From Solobacterium moorei (lineage in GTDB: Bacteria; Bacillota_I; Bacilli_A; Erysipelotrichales; Erysipelotrichaceae): a stretch of DNA of 64,000 nt. The DNA is taken from assembly GCF_036323475.1 (NCBI RefSeq), contig NZ_AP028934.1, forward strand, positions 806,001-870,000. The letters are read 5' to 3'. Positions 26,173 to 34,516 of the stretch are shown here, in pieces (position 1 is the stretch's first letter; each line of letters starts with the position of its first letter). The notes below the pieces were generated by a model. The model made no database searches and was not told where the DNA came from. It saw only the letters and a list, made by a program, of their open reading frames with translations. The position numbers and the translations under genes are program-made.

Positions 26173-26835
26173 ATGAGCGAAAAGAAAATTAAAGGTCAAG
26201 GCTTCTTCTCTAGATTAGCAACAGAGAACCCAGTATTTGCAACTTACTTAGGTATCTGTTCAACATTAGCAATCACAACAAGCTTAAATAGTGCAATCGG
26301 TATGGGTGTTGCGGTAATTGTTGTATTAACTTTATCCAACATCTTAGTATCGTTAATTGCTCCAATCACGCCAGATGATATTCATATTCCAGTGTATATC
26401 GTTATTATTGCGACATTAGTTACTATCGTTTCGATGTTTATGCATGCATACACACCAAGTCTATTTACAGCTTTAGGTGCATTCTTAGACTTAGTTGTTG
26501 TAAATTGTATTATCTTAGGACGTGCCGAAGCATACGCATGCAAGCACACAGTGCTTGAATCAATCGTTGATGGATTACAACAGGGTTGTGCTTACACATT
26601 CGCACTTCTTGCAATGTCACTTATCAGACAGTTATTAGGTACTGGTGGGTTATCTTTCTCAAATCCATTTACAAACAACGTTGTATTTGCATTCAGAATT
26701 ATTCCAGAAGGATTTGAAATTCCAATGTTCACAGAGCAGTTTGGTGCATTTATCACATTTGCATGTTTAGCTGCTGGTGTAGCTACTTACAAGAACCATC
26801 TTGTAAAGCCAGCGAAGAAAGGAGCTGCTAAATAA
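26173..26835 (+). CDS. rnfE: Rnf complex subunit RnfE
   Basis: 220-residue membrane subunit with six predicted spans. It resembles RnfE/NqrD (NPVFATYLGICSTLAITTSL, VVNCIILGRAEAYA). The stop overlaps the rnfA start. Confidence 0.94.
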   Translation: MSEKKIKGQGFFSRLATENPVFATYLGICSTLAITTSLNSAIGMGVAVIVVLTLSNILVSLIAPITPDDIHIPVYIVIIATLVTIVSMFMHAYTPSLFTALGAFLDLVVVNCIILGRAEAYACKHTVLESIVDGLQQGCAYTFALLAMSLIRQLLGTGGLSFSNPFTNNVVFAFRIIPEGFEIPMFTEQFGAFITFACLAAGVATYKNHLVKPAKKGAAK

Positions 26836-27407
26836 TGAATTTATTTACACTCTTGATCAGTGGATTACTGATTAACAATATTATTCTTACAAAGTTCTTA
26901 GGTATGTGCCCATTTATGGGAGTATCTACAAAACTTGAATCTGCAGTAGGTATGGGTTTTGCTGTTATCTTTGTTATCTTCGGTGCATCCATTCTTGCAT
27001 GGGGACTTTATCACTTTATCTTGGTTCCATTTGAACTAGAGTTTATGGAACTAATCTGTTTCATCTTATTGATTGCAGCATTCGTTCAGTTCGTTGAACT
27101 GTTCGTTAAAAAGTTCTCACCAGAGCTTTATAAGTCATTAGGTATCTACTTACCACTCATTACAACAAACTGTGCAGTACTTTACGTAGCAATGGATAAC
27201 ATTACCCAGAAGTATACATTAGCACAAACGATGGTAAATTCTATTGCAGTACCTGCTGGCTTTATGATGATGCTAGTTATCTTTGCGACAATCCGCAAAC
27301 GTTTAAATCAGAACGATATTCCGAAGGCATTCCAGGGCAATCCTATCGCTTTCATCTGTGCAGCAATTATGGCAATTGCATTCTCTGCATTTGCTGGATT
27401 AGTATAA
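26835..27407 (+). CDS. rnfA: Rnf complex subunit RnfA
   Basis: 190-residue membrane subunit with six spans and inverted topology relative to RnfE. LLINNIILTKFLGMCPFMGVS and LPLITTNCAVLYVA carry the conserved cysteines that hold the intramembrane Fe-S centre in the RnfA/RnfE pair. Confidence 0.95.
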   Translation: MNLFTLLISGLLINNIILTKFLGMCPFMGVSTKLESAVGMGFAVIFVIFGASILAWGLYHFILVPFELEFMELICFILLIAAFVQFVELFVKKFSPELYKSLGIYLPLITTNCAVLYVAMDNITQKYTLAQTMVNSIAVPAGFMMMLVIFATIRKRLNQNDIPKAFQGNPIAFICAAIMAIAFSAFAGLV

Positions 27408-27412
27408 GAGCC

Positions 27413-27598
27413 GTGCTTAGAATCGTTGTTGCGGCTTTATTAGCTGTAGGTTTCTTTGCCCTAAATGTATGGCTATTAAGGTTAAATCAGAAAACACCAA
27501 AGCCTGAAGGCTGCGAAGACCTAAAGGCAGAGTGTTCTGCATGTGGTATCAGCGAATGTTGTGTTCGCCAAGCACCACACAAAACAGAGGAGGAATAA
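27413..27598 (+). CDS. Small cysteine-rich membrane protein inside the rnf operon
   Basis: 61 residues from GTG 27413. Residues 1-20 form one membrane span; the tail has a cysteine cluster (CEDLKAECSACGISECC). It starts 5 bases after rnfA and its TAA shares a base with the rnfB ATG, so it is translated with the operon. I know no established family for it. It may bind metal or a cluster next to the short RnfB. Confidence 0.75.
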   Translation: MLRIVVAALLAVGFFALNVWLLRLNQKTPKPEGCEDLKAECSACGISECCVRQAPHKTEEE

Positions 27599-27885
27599 TG
27601 GTAGTAGCAATTTTAAAAGCTTTTGGCTTGATGTTAGTGTTAGGTGCTGTTTTAGGTGGTATACTGGCATTTGCTTCCGTTAAGTTCTATGTTAAGGAAG
27701 ACAATCGCAAGGAAGAGTTAACAGCCCTATTGCCTGGTTATAATTGCGGTGCTTGTGGTAATCCAGGCTGTGCTGCGATGGCTGTAAAGTTACTTGCTGG
27801 TGAATCACAAGTTGAACAGTGTAAACCAAGTAAGCCAGACCAAAGAGAAGCAATTAAAGCATATCTTGCTGAACATGTAGGTTAA
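27598..27885 (+). CDS. rnfB: Short RnfB lacking the ferredoxin domains
   Basis: 95 residues. N-terminal membrane span, then the first RnfB cluster motif (CGACGNPGCAAMA with a downstream Cys, EQCKPS). Typical RnfB has about 260 or more residues with two further 4Fe-4S ferredoxin modules that take electrons from ferredoxin. Here the frame ends cleanly with TAA and an operon terminator follows, with no ferredoxin-like remnant after it. AGAGGAGG precedes ATG 27598. Confidence 0.88.
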   Translation: MVVAILKAFGLMLVLGAVLGGILAFASVKFYVKEDNRKEELTALLPGYNCGACGNPGCAAMAVKLLAGESQVEQCKPSKPDQREAIKAYLAEHVG

Positions 27886-27888
27886 GAA

Positions 27889-27919
27889 AAATTCCTGAGC
27901 GTAAGCTTGGGAATTTTTT
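27889..27919 (+). terminator. Terminator of the rnf operon
   Basis: AAATTCCTGAGC / GCTTGGGAATTT stem of 12 pairs with a GTAA loop, followed by T. Confidence 0.88.
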
Positions 27920-27965
27920 GTGGAGAATACCATCAAATTACATATACAATCTTGAGGATAATTTG

Positions 27966-28679
27966 ATGAAAAAAGTAAAAAGAACAGGAATTTATGCATT
28001 AATACTATGTTTGTGGGCAGTTGGAAATATACTTGCTTTTCGCTACTATCTAGCAAAAACGATTAATCTAAAGACAACATATATCGCAAAGCATGATATT
28101 CCACCACGTACGCAGATTCAAACAGAAGACCTAACAACGATTCAAGTTCCCGAAAAATACATGCAGGCATATACTTGGAATGAGAAATCAGATATTGTTG
28201 GCAAGTATACAACGGTTCAAGGAATGATTCCAAAGGGATCAATGTTTTATAAAGATATGCTTTATAACGAAAAAGAAGTCCGTGATCTTGCGATTATAAA
28301 ACTTCAAGAGGGAATGACAATATTTACGTTAGAAACAAATGTATCTGCGCTAGGTAGTATAGAAGAGGGAATGTATGTGGATATTTATGTATCGATATCG
28401 CAAAAGAAAGATGTACCAATTACGGGAATTCTGATACGACATGCGGAGGTAATATCCATTAAAGATCACAAAGGGTTATCCCTCAAAGACGAACAATCTT
28501 CAAAGGTTCCATATTTCATCGAACTTGGAATCAATCAAAGTGATATTGATTATCTATCTCTAGCTTCTTCATTAGGGGAAGTAAGATTATTTCCATCTAA
28601 AAATTCTTACAAACCAGATAAGTCTACGTTAGAACTTGATTCTAAAGTGACAGAGTACTTAAAGTCTCTTCAACAGTAG
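27966..28679 (+). CDS. SAF-domain protein (CpaB/RcpC-like)
   Basis: 237 residues. N-terminal membrane helix (about 8-25), SAF domain (about 37-100: YIAKHDIPPRTQIQTEDLTT) and a CpaB-like second half. CpaB proteins serve in Tad pilus assembly, but no pilus gene is nearby, so the role is open. Start ATG 27966 follows GAGGAT. Confidence 0.75.
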   Translation: MKKVKRTGIYALILCLWAVGNILAFRYYLAKTINLKTTYIAKHDIPPRTQIQTEDLTTIQVPEKYMQAYTWNEKSDIVGKYTTVQGMIPKGSMFYKDMLYNEKEVRDLAIIKLQEGMTIFTLETNVSALGSIEEGMYVDIYVSISQKKDVPITGILIRHAEVISIKDHKGLSLKDEQSSKVPYFIELGINQSDIDYLSLASSLGEVRLFPSKNSYKPDKSTLELDSKVTEYLKSLQQ

Positions 28680-28685
28680 TAACTA

Positions 28686-28711
28686 AAAAATCCGTTGTTT
28701 AACGGATTTTT
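28686..28711. terminator. Bidirectional terminator
   Basis: AAAAATCCGTT-GTTT-AACGGATTTTT, a perfect 11-bp stem between the CpaB-like gene and the opposing tRNA-His. Confidence 0.88.
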
Positions 28712-28721
28712 CGCTACAAGG

Positions 28722-28796
28722 GGCGACTAATGGGACTCGAACCCATGAGTGCTGGAGCCACAATCCAGTGTGTTAACCAACTTCACCATAGCCGCC
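28722..28796 (-). tRNA. tRNA-His (GTG)
   Basis: On the minus strand: G-1, acceptor GCGGCTA/TAGTCGC, C73, anticodon GTG in stem CTGGA/TCCAG. CCA is not encoded (CCT follows). Confidence 0.95.
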
Positions 28797-28880
28797 ATGT
28801 GCTAAAATATATTATCATATCCAAAAATAATAAACAACATATATTTTTAGTTATATTGCAAATAGAGGTATTATACATAC

Positions 28881-29567
28881 ATGAGACAAATAAATATCGG
28901 TGGTGAGCTACGAAATTTCGTGGTTGAACACAAGCGAAATAAGAGAATGTATTTACGTGTCAAGGATGATGGAACATTATTCGTTACCTGCCCACGCTAT
29001 GTCAGTGAGCAGGAAATTCTGTCCTTTATCTTTGAAAAGGAAGAATGGATCTTAAAAGTTAGTAAAAAAGAAAGAAAAAAGAATCGTTATCTTTTGGATG
29101 GCACTAACCGTAAAGAAGCGTGTTGGTTAGGTAAGGTATATCCAGTGGAATTTATTATTTCAAAACAGTGCTTTATGGCAGTGGAGGATGATCGTATCGT
29201 ATTCTATTTACCAGAGATTCGAGATGATATCATCCGAGATATTTTCTATCGCACAGGAAACTTACAACTGAAACTGATGGTGGAAGAAAGACGGAAAGAA
29301 TGGGATGATCATATCTGTCTTGCGAATTATCGAAATCTTCCGCGTATTACACTAAAATACATGACGAGTAGATGGGGATCCTATTCACCGATGACACATC
29401 ACATTAGTTTATCATCAAGACTCATCCATTTTCCGGTTGTATGTTTAGGTTATGTTTTATTACATGAGTATGCACATATCCTAGAAGGGAACCATTCGAA
29501 ACGTTTTTATGATATCATCAGAATATATATGCCTGAATATAAGGAATACAGTGATTTATTGAAGTGA
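28881..29567 (+). CDS. YgjP-like M48-type metallopeptidase
   Basis: 228 residues. The zinc-binding HEYAH sits near 196-200 in LLHEYAHILEGNHSKRFY, followed by the third ligand region. MTSRWGSYSPMTHHISLSSRL is the conserved stretch before it. The substrate is unknown. It overlaps or abuts the following mscS gene. Confidence 0.9.
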   Translation: MRQINIGGELRNFVVEHKRNKRMYLRVKDDGTLFVTCPRYVSEQEILSFIFEKEEWILKVSKKERKKNRYLLDGTNRKEACWLGKVYPVEFIISKQCFMAVEDDRIVFYLPEIRDDIIRDIFYRTGNLQLKLMVEERRKEWDDHICLANYRNLPRITLKYMTSRWGSYSPMTHHISLSSRLIHFPVVCLGYVLLHEYAHILEGNHSKRFYDIIRIYMPEYKEYSDLLK

Positions 29568-29572
29568 GGTTA

Positions 29573-30442
29573 ATGATGGGAAACATTGTAAAAGAAAACA
29601 GTGTGTTTTTATTTGGAAATACAATTTTTGAAAATGGAGCTGTAGGCTTTATCATTACATTTTTAATTACAGTGATTATCGCAAAGATTTTTACGACGAT
29701 ATTGGAAAAGTTAGTTGATCATGCGATGAAGAAAGATGCTAGAGCTAGTATGCCATTTAAGTATCTTCTGAAGATATTACGTACAGTGATTTATGTTATC
29801 GCAACATTTGCTATCTTGATGAATGTGAAGCCTTTACAAAGTGTTTCTACAGCGATACTAGGTGCGACAAGTGTTATGACAGTTGTTGTCGGTTTAGCTG
29901 CACAGGAAACGTTTGGTAACTTTATAGCAGGTTTCTTTATTGTTATCTACCAACCGTTCCATGTAGGAGATATGGTTAATCTTCCAGAGAAGAATATCTC
30001 TGGTACAGTGATTGAAATCACATTTCGTCATACGATTCTAAATACGATTGAGAATACAAAGATTATTGTGCCAAATAGTACAATGAATTCCGCAATCGTA
30101 GAAGATAAAGCATTTGGACAGAAGACATATATTCGCTACTTAGTTTTATCGGTTGCGTATAATACGGATATCGATAAACTGGAGAGAGTGATTACTGATG
30201 TTGTAGTAAATACGGATGGTGTTATTGATACTAGAAGTGCAGAAGCAAAAGAAAAGAATTTACCAATCAATATTACTGTAAATGAGTTTTTAGATAGCGG
30301 TATTCAGATTCGTTTCCCATTTACAACAAAGTCACTTGGTAAGAGTGTAGAGACTGCATCAAAGATTCGTAAGGCTTTACTAGTTGCGTTTAGAGAGAAT
30401 GGAATTGAAATTCCATATACAAAGATTCAGATTCTTAAATAG
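29573..30442 (+). CDS. mscS: Small-conductance mechanosensitive channel (MscS family)
   Basis: 289 residues. Three membrane spans (about 18-38, 65-83, 90-118), the pore-lining and beta-domain signature GLAAQETFGNFIAGFFIVIY near 104-123, then the cytoplasmic cage domain. It protects against osmotic downshock. Start at ATG 29573 after GAGG. Confidence 0.93.
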   Translation: MMGNIVKENSVFLFGNTIFENGAVGFIITFLITVIIAKIFTTILEKLVDHAMKKDARASMPFKYLLKILRTVIYVIATFAILMNVKPLQSVSTAILGATSVMTVVVGLAAQETFGNFIAGFFIVIYQPFHVGDMVNLPEKNISGTVIEITFRHTILNTIENTKIIVPNSTMNSAIVEDKAFGQKTYIRYLVLSVAYNTDIDKLERVITDVVVNTDGVIDTRSAEAKEKNLPINITVNEFLDSGIQIRFPFTTKSLGKSVETASKIRKALLVAFRENGIEIPYTKIQILK

Positions 30443-30445
30443 AGT

Positions 30446-30461
30446 ATGTAAACGTTTACAT
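30446..30461. promoter_or_regulatory. cre-like palindrome (candidate CcpA site)
   Basis: ATGTAAACGTTTACAT is a perfect 16-bp palindrome that fits the catabolite-response consensus TGNAANCGNWNNCA. It lies just after the mscS stop and about 50 bases before a promoter. Confidence 0.6.
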
Positions 30462-30510
30462 TATTTTTGTGAATTTATACGAAAAGTTGTTAAAAGATAA
30501 TCAAACGATA

Positions 30511-30538
30511 TTGCAGGGAAATAAAATTGCGGTATTAT
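30511..30538 (+). promoter_or_regulatory. Promoter of the short unit 30591-30716
   Basis: TTGCAG (30511-30516), 16 bases, TATTAT (30533-30538). Confidence 0.5.
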
Positions 30539-30590
30539 GTAGTTACAGGAACACGAAGTGTATTGATTAAGAGAATGGAGATGATGTAGC

Positions 30591-30701
30591 ATGACTACTA
30601 AGCATGTTCTTTTTGATATACAATATGAGATTGTACAAACCCCAGGCGGGGAGGTTTTTGACGGGTTCTCTGTAAACATGATTTTTAGGATGGACATATA
30701 A
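30591..30701 (+). CDS. Possible 36-residue protein
   Basis: ATG 30591 to TAA 30701, preceded by GGAG at 30577-30580. It has its own promoter-like sequence and terminator. The peptide begins MTTKHVLFDIQYEIVQ. No family is recognised; the transcript could also be noncoding. Confidence 0.4.
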   Translation: MTTKHVLFDIQYEIVQTPGGEVFDGFSVNMIFRMDI

Positions 30702-30716
30702 TGCCCATCCTTTTTT
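30688..30716 (+). terminator. Terminator of the short unit
   Basis: GGATGG (30688-30693) pairs with CCATCC (30705-30710), followed by six T. Confidence 0.8.
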
Positions 30717-30755
30717 GTAACTAATTTCTGATAATCATACAGGAGGAAAACGATT

Positions 30756-31424
30756 ATGGATCAGACAAATTTAGACTTTTTTGAAGCAGCAGCCAGTGGT
30801 GATTTTGCAAAGTTATGTGCACAGGTTTCTAAGGGTGCAAACGTCAACATCGCAAACGGTGATGGACGTACAGCATTAATGAGAAGTGCTAAACGTGGAT
30901 ACACGGAAATCGTACGTTTCTTATTAGACAATGGTGCAGATACAAGAGCTAGAGATAAGAATAATAAGACTGCTTTAATGGGTGCCGCTAAGAAGGGTCA
31001 CACAGACATTTGCCGTATGTTAATTCATGCTGGTGCAAATATTGATGCCCATGATAATAAGGGGAGAACAGCTTTGATGAGAGCTTCATTGCTTGGTCAT
31101 AGTGATACAGTGAAGTATTTAATTTCTAAGAACGCTGATGTAAATGCAGTAGACGAACAAGGACGTACAGCGTTAATGGAAGCAGTAAACGCATATAAGT
31201 TAGATGAAATTAAAGACTTAGTAGATAACGGTGCAGATATCAATAAGGCTGATAATAAGGGTTGTACAGCATTGATGCGCGCTGCGTATATTGGAATTCC
31301 TGAATTAGTGAAGTATCTGCTTGAAAAAGGTGCAGATAAGACAATGAAGGATTTTGATGGTAATTTAGCCATTCATTACGTACGTAAAGAATGCTTATCA
31401 GATTTGAAAGATATTTTAAAGTAG
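30756..31424 (+). CDS. Ankyrin-repeat protein
   Basis: 222 residues made almost entirely of six ankyrin repeats of about 33 residues (pattern DGRTALMRSAKRGYTEIVRFLLDNGAD and similar). No signal peptide, so it is likely cytoplasmic and a protein-binding scaffold. It lies 10 bases before an EF-G-like gene with AGGAGG between them, so the two are probably cotranscribed. Confidence 0.9.
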   Translation: MDQTNLDFFEAAASGDFAKLCAQVSKGANVNIANGDGRTALMRSAKRGYTEIVRFLLDNGADTRARDKNNKTALMGAAKKGHTDICRMLIHAGANIDAHDNKGRTALMRASLLGHSDTVKYLISKNADVNAVDEQGRTALMEAVNAYKLDEIKDLVDNGADINKADNKGCTALMRAAYIGIPELVKYLLEKGADKTMKDFDGNLAIHYVRKECLSDLKDILK

Positions 31425-31434
31425 GAGGCTGACA

Positions 31435-33504
31435 ATGAAAGACTATTTAGCAAATGAAGTAAGAAATGTAGTGGTGCTAGGACACTCTGGCGCCGGTAAG
31501 AGTTCTGTCATTGAAGCCTGCCTATATTTTACAAAGGCAATTGAACGTTATGGAAAGAATAACGATGGCACAACAGCACTGAATTATGATCCTGAAGAAG
31601 GTAAGCGTGGTACATCAGTATATTGCCATATCGCACCTGTAGAATGGAAAGATAAGAAGATCAACTTTATCGATACACCGGGTTATATGGACTATGCGGG
31701 TGAAGAAGCTACTGGTTTAATGATGGGTGATAATGCCTTGATAGTTGTAAATGCAAAAGAAGGAATCGAAGCTGGCACAGAACGTGCTTGGCGAGAAGCA
31801 GTTTCCAAACAAAGGATTCCTACAATCTTCTTCATCAATAAGATGGATGTAGAAAATGCAAACTTTGATACAGTATATACTAGTATTCGAGATAAGTTTG
31901 GCAAGTCCGTCATTCCATTTGAAGTGCCAATCGTAGAAAATGGTGTAGTTGTGGGTTCTGTAAATATCTTGCGTCGTAAAGCATGGTATTACAATGATCG
32001 CAATACAGCCAAGGAAGTACCATCTACTTTAATTGGTGAAGTAGAACGTTACTACAATGAAATCGCAGAAGCAATCGCAATGACTGATGATGAACTCATG
32101 GAGAAATTCTTCTCAGGTGAAACATTTGATGAACACGAATTAGCCAAGGGCTTACGTATTGGTGTACGTAATGGTGATATCCGTCCTGTATACTGCGGTA
32201 GTGCAGAAAACCAAACAGGGATTGAGCGTCTATTAGACTTAATTACAGAATACTTCCCAAGCTATGCAGAAAAAGGAAGAATCCAAGCTGAAACACTTAA
32301 GGGCGATACAATCGATATGGAAACAAACGAAAATGAAGCACTCAGCGCATTCGTATTCAAGACCATCGTCGACCCATTTGTAGGTAAGGTTTCTTACTTA
32401 AAGGTAATGAGTGGTGTTCTCAACAGTGATAGCCAAGTATATAACTCCAAGAAGGATGTAACGGAAAAGATTAACCAGATCTATGTTATCAATGGTAAGT
32501 ATCAGATTGGTGTAGGTAAGTTATTTACAGGTGATATCGGTGCAGTTGTTAAGTTACAGGCAACAGAAACAAACGATACACTATGTACACGTTCAAGAGT
32601 GATTAAATATCCAGATATCGAATATCCTCATCCAATGTTGGGATATGCAATTCATCCAAAGACAAAGGCAGATGAAGATAAGTTATCCAGTGGTATTCAT
32701 AACCTGATGTTAGAAGACCATACAATTAAACTAGTTAACAACGAAGAGACACACGAACAGGTACTCTATGGTGTAGGGGATCAACATATCGACTTAATTC
32801 TCTCTAAGCTAAAGAGTAAGTACAAGGTTGAAGTAACAACAGAAAAACCAACGGTACAGTATCGTGAGACAATCTCTGCGAAGGCTGAAGCACAGGGTAA
32901 GTATAAGAAACAAAATGGTGGTGCTGGTCAGTATGGTGATGTTTGGGTAAGATTTGAACCAACAGATTCTGATGACATGGTATTTGCAGAAGAAGTATTC
33001 GGTGGTGCAGTTCCTAAACAGTACTTCCCACCAGTTGAACAAGGTTTGCGTGACTGCATGAATAAGGGTGTTCTAGCAGGATATAAAGTAGTCGGTGTTA
33101 AGGCAACTCTGTATGATGGTTCCTATCACCCAGTAGACTCCAAGGAAGTAGCTTTCAAGGAAGCTGCTAGACTTGCATACAACGCCGCAATGCCAAATGC
33201 GAAACCAGTTCTTCTAGAACCAATTGGTAAGGTTGTTGTGACTGCTCCAGAAGACTATACAGGAACACTTATGGGAGACTTTACAAAGCGTCGTGGAATT
33301 ATCTTGGATATGGATACTGATGAAGATAGTCTACAGGTTATTAGAGCAGAAGTTCCAATGGCAGAAATGCTAACATACGCAACAGAACTACGTTCAATGA
33401 CACAAGGTCGTGGATGTTACGAATTAGTATTTGATCGCTATGAAGCAGCACCTCATGATGTGGCACAGAAAGTCATAGACGCAAGAAAGAGCGAGAAAGA
33501 ATAA
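31435..33504 (+). CDS. EF-G-like translational GTPase
   Basis: 689 residues. G1 GHSGAGKS (16-23), G3 DTPG, G4 NKMD, G5 CGSA, then EF-G domains II-V (QKVIDARKSEKE at the end). Effector and switch regions differ from canonical FusA (GTSVY in place of the usual threonine loop), like the second EF-G-like paralogues of Firmicutes. It may be a specialised or regulatory EF-G and is probably not the main elongation factor. Confidence 0.88.
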   Translation: MKDYLANEVRNVVVLGHSGAGKSSVIEACLYFTKAIERYGKNNDGTTALNYDPEEGKRGTSVYCHIAPVEWKDKKINFIDTPGYMDYAGEEATGLMMGDNALIVVNAKEGIEAGTERAWREAVSKQRIPTIFFINKMDVENANFDTVYTSIRDKFGKSVIPFEVPIVENGVVVGSVNILRRKAWYYNDRNTAKEVPSTLIGEVERYYNEIAEAIAMTDDELMEKFFSGETFDEHELAKGLRIGVRNGDIRPVYCGSAENQTGIERLLDLITEYFPSYAEKGRIQAETLKGDTIDMETNENEALSAFVFKTIVDPFVGKVSYLKVMSGVLNSDSQVYNSKKDVTEKINQIYVINGKYQIGVGKLFTGDIGAVVKLQATETNDTLCTRSRVIKYPDIEYPHPMLGYAIHPKTKADEDKLSSGIHNLMLEDHTIKLVNNEETHEQVLYGVGDQHIDLILSKLKSKYKVEVTTEKPTVQYRETISAKAEAQGKYKKQNGGAGQYGDVWVRFEPTDSDDMVFAEEVFGGAVPKQYFPPVEQGLRDCMNKGVLAGYKVVGVKATLYDGSYHPVDSKEVAFKEAARLAYNAAMPNAKPVLLEPIGKVVVTAPEDYTGTLMGDFTKRRGIILDMDTDEDSLQVIRAEVPMAEMLTYATELRSMTQGRGCYELVFDRYEAAPHDVAQKVIDARKSEKE

Positions 33505-33510
33505 CTTTAT

Positions 33511-33621
33511 ATGAAGAAAGTTAATGTCGATATCTTTATTGCAGGATTATTTATCTCCGCTTTAATCGGCATAGTAACACTTCTTATCTTTCAAGATTTA
33601 TCATTCTCAGTATGTGCATAA
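33511..33621 (+). CDS. Possible 36-residue membrane peptide
   Basis: ATG 33511 to TAA 33621. One hydrophobic span (IFIAGLFISALIGIVTLLIF). It starts 6 bases after the EF-G-like gene, with only a weak GAGAAAG upstream. It could be a real small protein or the start of a gene cut by the neighbouring IS remnant. Confidence 0.35.
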   Translation: MKKVNVDIFIAGLFISALIGIVTLLIFQDLSFSVCA

Positions 33622-33684
33622 TCGCTTCAGCAATTCTGTATTCAACATGTTTATCTACATTACGAGGATAAAATTGTTAAATAG

Positions 33685-34260
33685 CTCGAGTGAAAAGTTA
33701 AATTCCACTTCTAAAGAATAAACAATAAAGTGGAAGTAAGTCATTCAGAAATAGTACTGGCAAGGATTGATAATCCAAGATGGTACTATTTTTAAGTTGA
33801 AAATGATTTTATTTTAGTTAGAATGAAGGTGAAGTAACAGAAAAATGAGCGCATGAAAGGTAGGCAGAATCTACTGTTCAAAAAATTTGTAAGAGTTGAT
33901 TCTACTTCGTTGTTTGGTGAAAGTTATATGCCGATCCTTCGTGTGTAATTGATTTTGAAACTTCTTGGTTATCTTCTTACTTTAGAAGATATGGTTTTAG
34001 AATTACTTCGTCTGGTGGGATTTCGGTAATTCCAAAATCATAGAGTTTCTTGGCCATTTCTTCGTTGTAGAAATGGAGCAGCTGTATGGATGATTTTCCG
34101 TGCAGCTTTTCTTTCTATCTAAATAAGATAAATATGAATTCTTTGTTAATATATGATTTTCCTTCACAGATACGAATGAATGGCACTTATATTGAATGAG
34201 AAGTGTAAGCTTAAGTTCAACTTTCATACCTTAGAAGTGGAATTTAACTTTTCACTTGAG
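33685..34260. mobile_element. Decayed insertion sequence with 32-bp inverted ends
   Basis: CTCGAGTGAAAAGTTAAATT... at 33685-33716 and its complement at 34229-34260 match at 30 of 32 positions. The ~576 bases between hold no intact transposase. A minus-strand remnant (about 34077-33977) reads FYNEEMAKKLYDFGITEI and PPDEVILKPYLLK before a stop, resembling the tail of some IS30-type transposases. The family is uncertain. Confidence 0.6.
33749..33793 (+). terminator. Terminator-like hairpin
   Basis: AAATAGTAC...GTACTATTT with an inner GGATT/AATCC pairing and a T run. It lies inside the IS remnant and may end read-through from the EF-G-like gene. Confidence 0.55.
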
Positions 34261-34321
34261 GCAAGTATATTTGACTTTCCGCTATTGCATTTTAAAAGGT
34301 AATCATATAGAATAATTGAGC

Positions 34322-34405
34322 GCCCCCGTGATGGAATTGGTAGACGTAGGGGACTCAAAATCCCCCGGTAGCGATACCGTGTCGGTTCGAGTCCGACCGG
34401 AGGCA
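34322..34405 (+). tRNA. tRNA-Leu (CAA)
   Basis: Acceptor GCCCCCG/CGGAGGC (one C-A mismatch), anticodon CAA in stem GGGGA/TCCCC, long variable arm, T-arm GTCGG/CCGAC. CCA is not encoded (CTA follows). Confidence 0.92.
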
Positions 34406-34412
34406 CTAAGAG

Positions 34413-34444
34413 ACGATTCGACATTTTGTTGGGTCGTTTTTTTT
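34413..34444 (+). terminator. Terminator of tRNA-Leu
   Basis: ACGATTCGAC / GTTGGGTCGT stem with G-T pairs, followed by eight or so T. Confidence 0.75.
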
Positions 34445-34516
34445 CTTTGAGAGTATATCAATTGCAATGCCATATATGGTTGATACAATATAACTAATCA
34501 AAGGAGAAAATTAATT

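Noticed and set aside
30461-30697. A 78-codon minus-strand ORF
   Set aside because: It lies opposite the promoter, sORF and terminator of the rightward short unit and has no ribosome site.
33977-34227. An intact minus-strand gene within the decayed IS
   Set aside because: The readable transposase-like tail and the longer ORF are in different frames and neither has a full domain.
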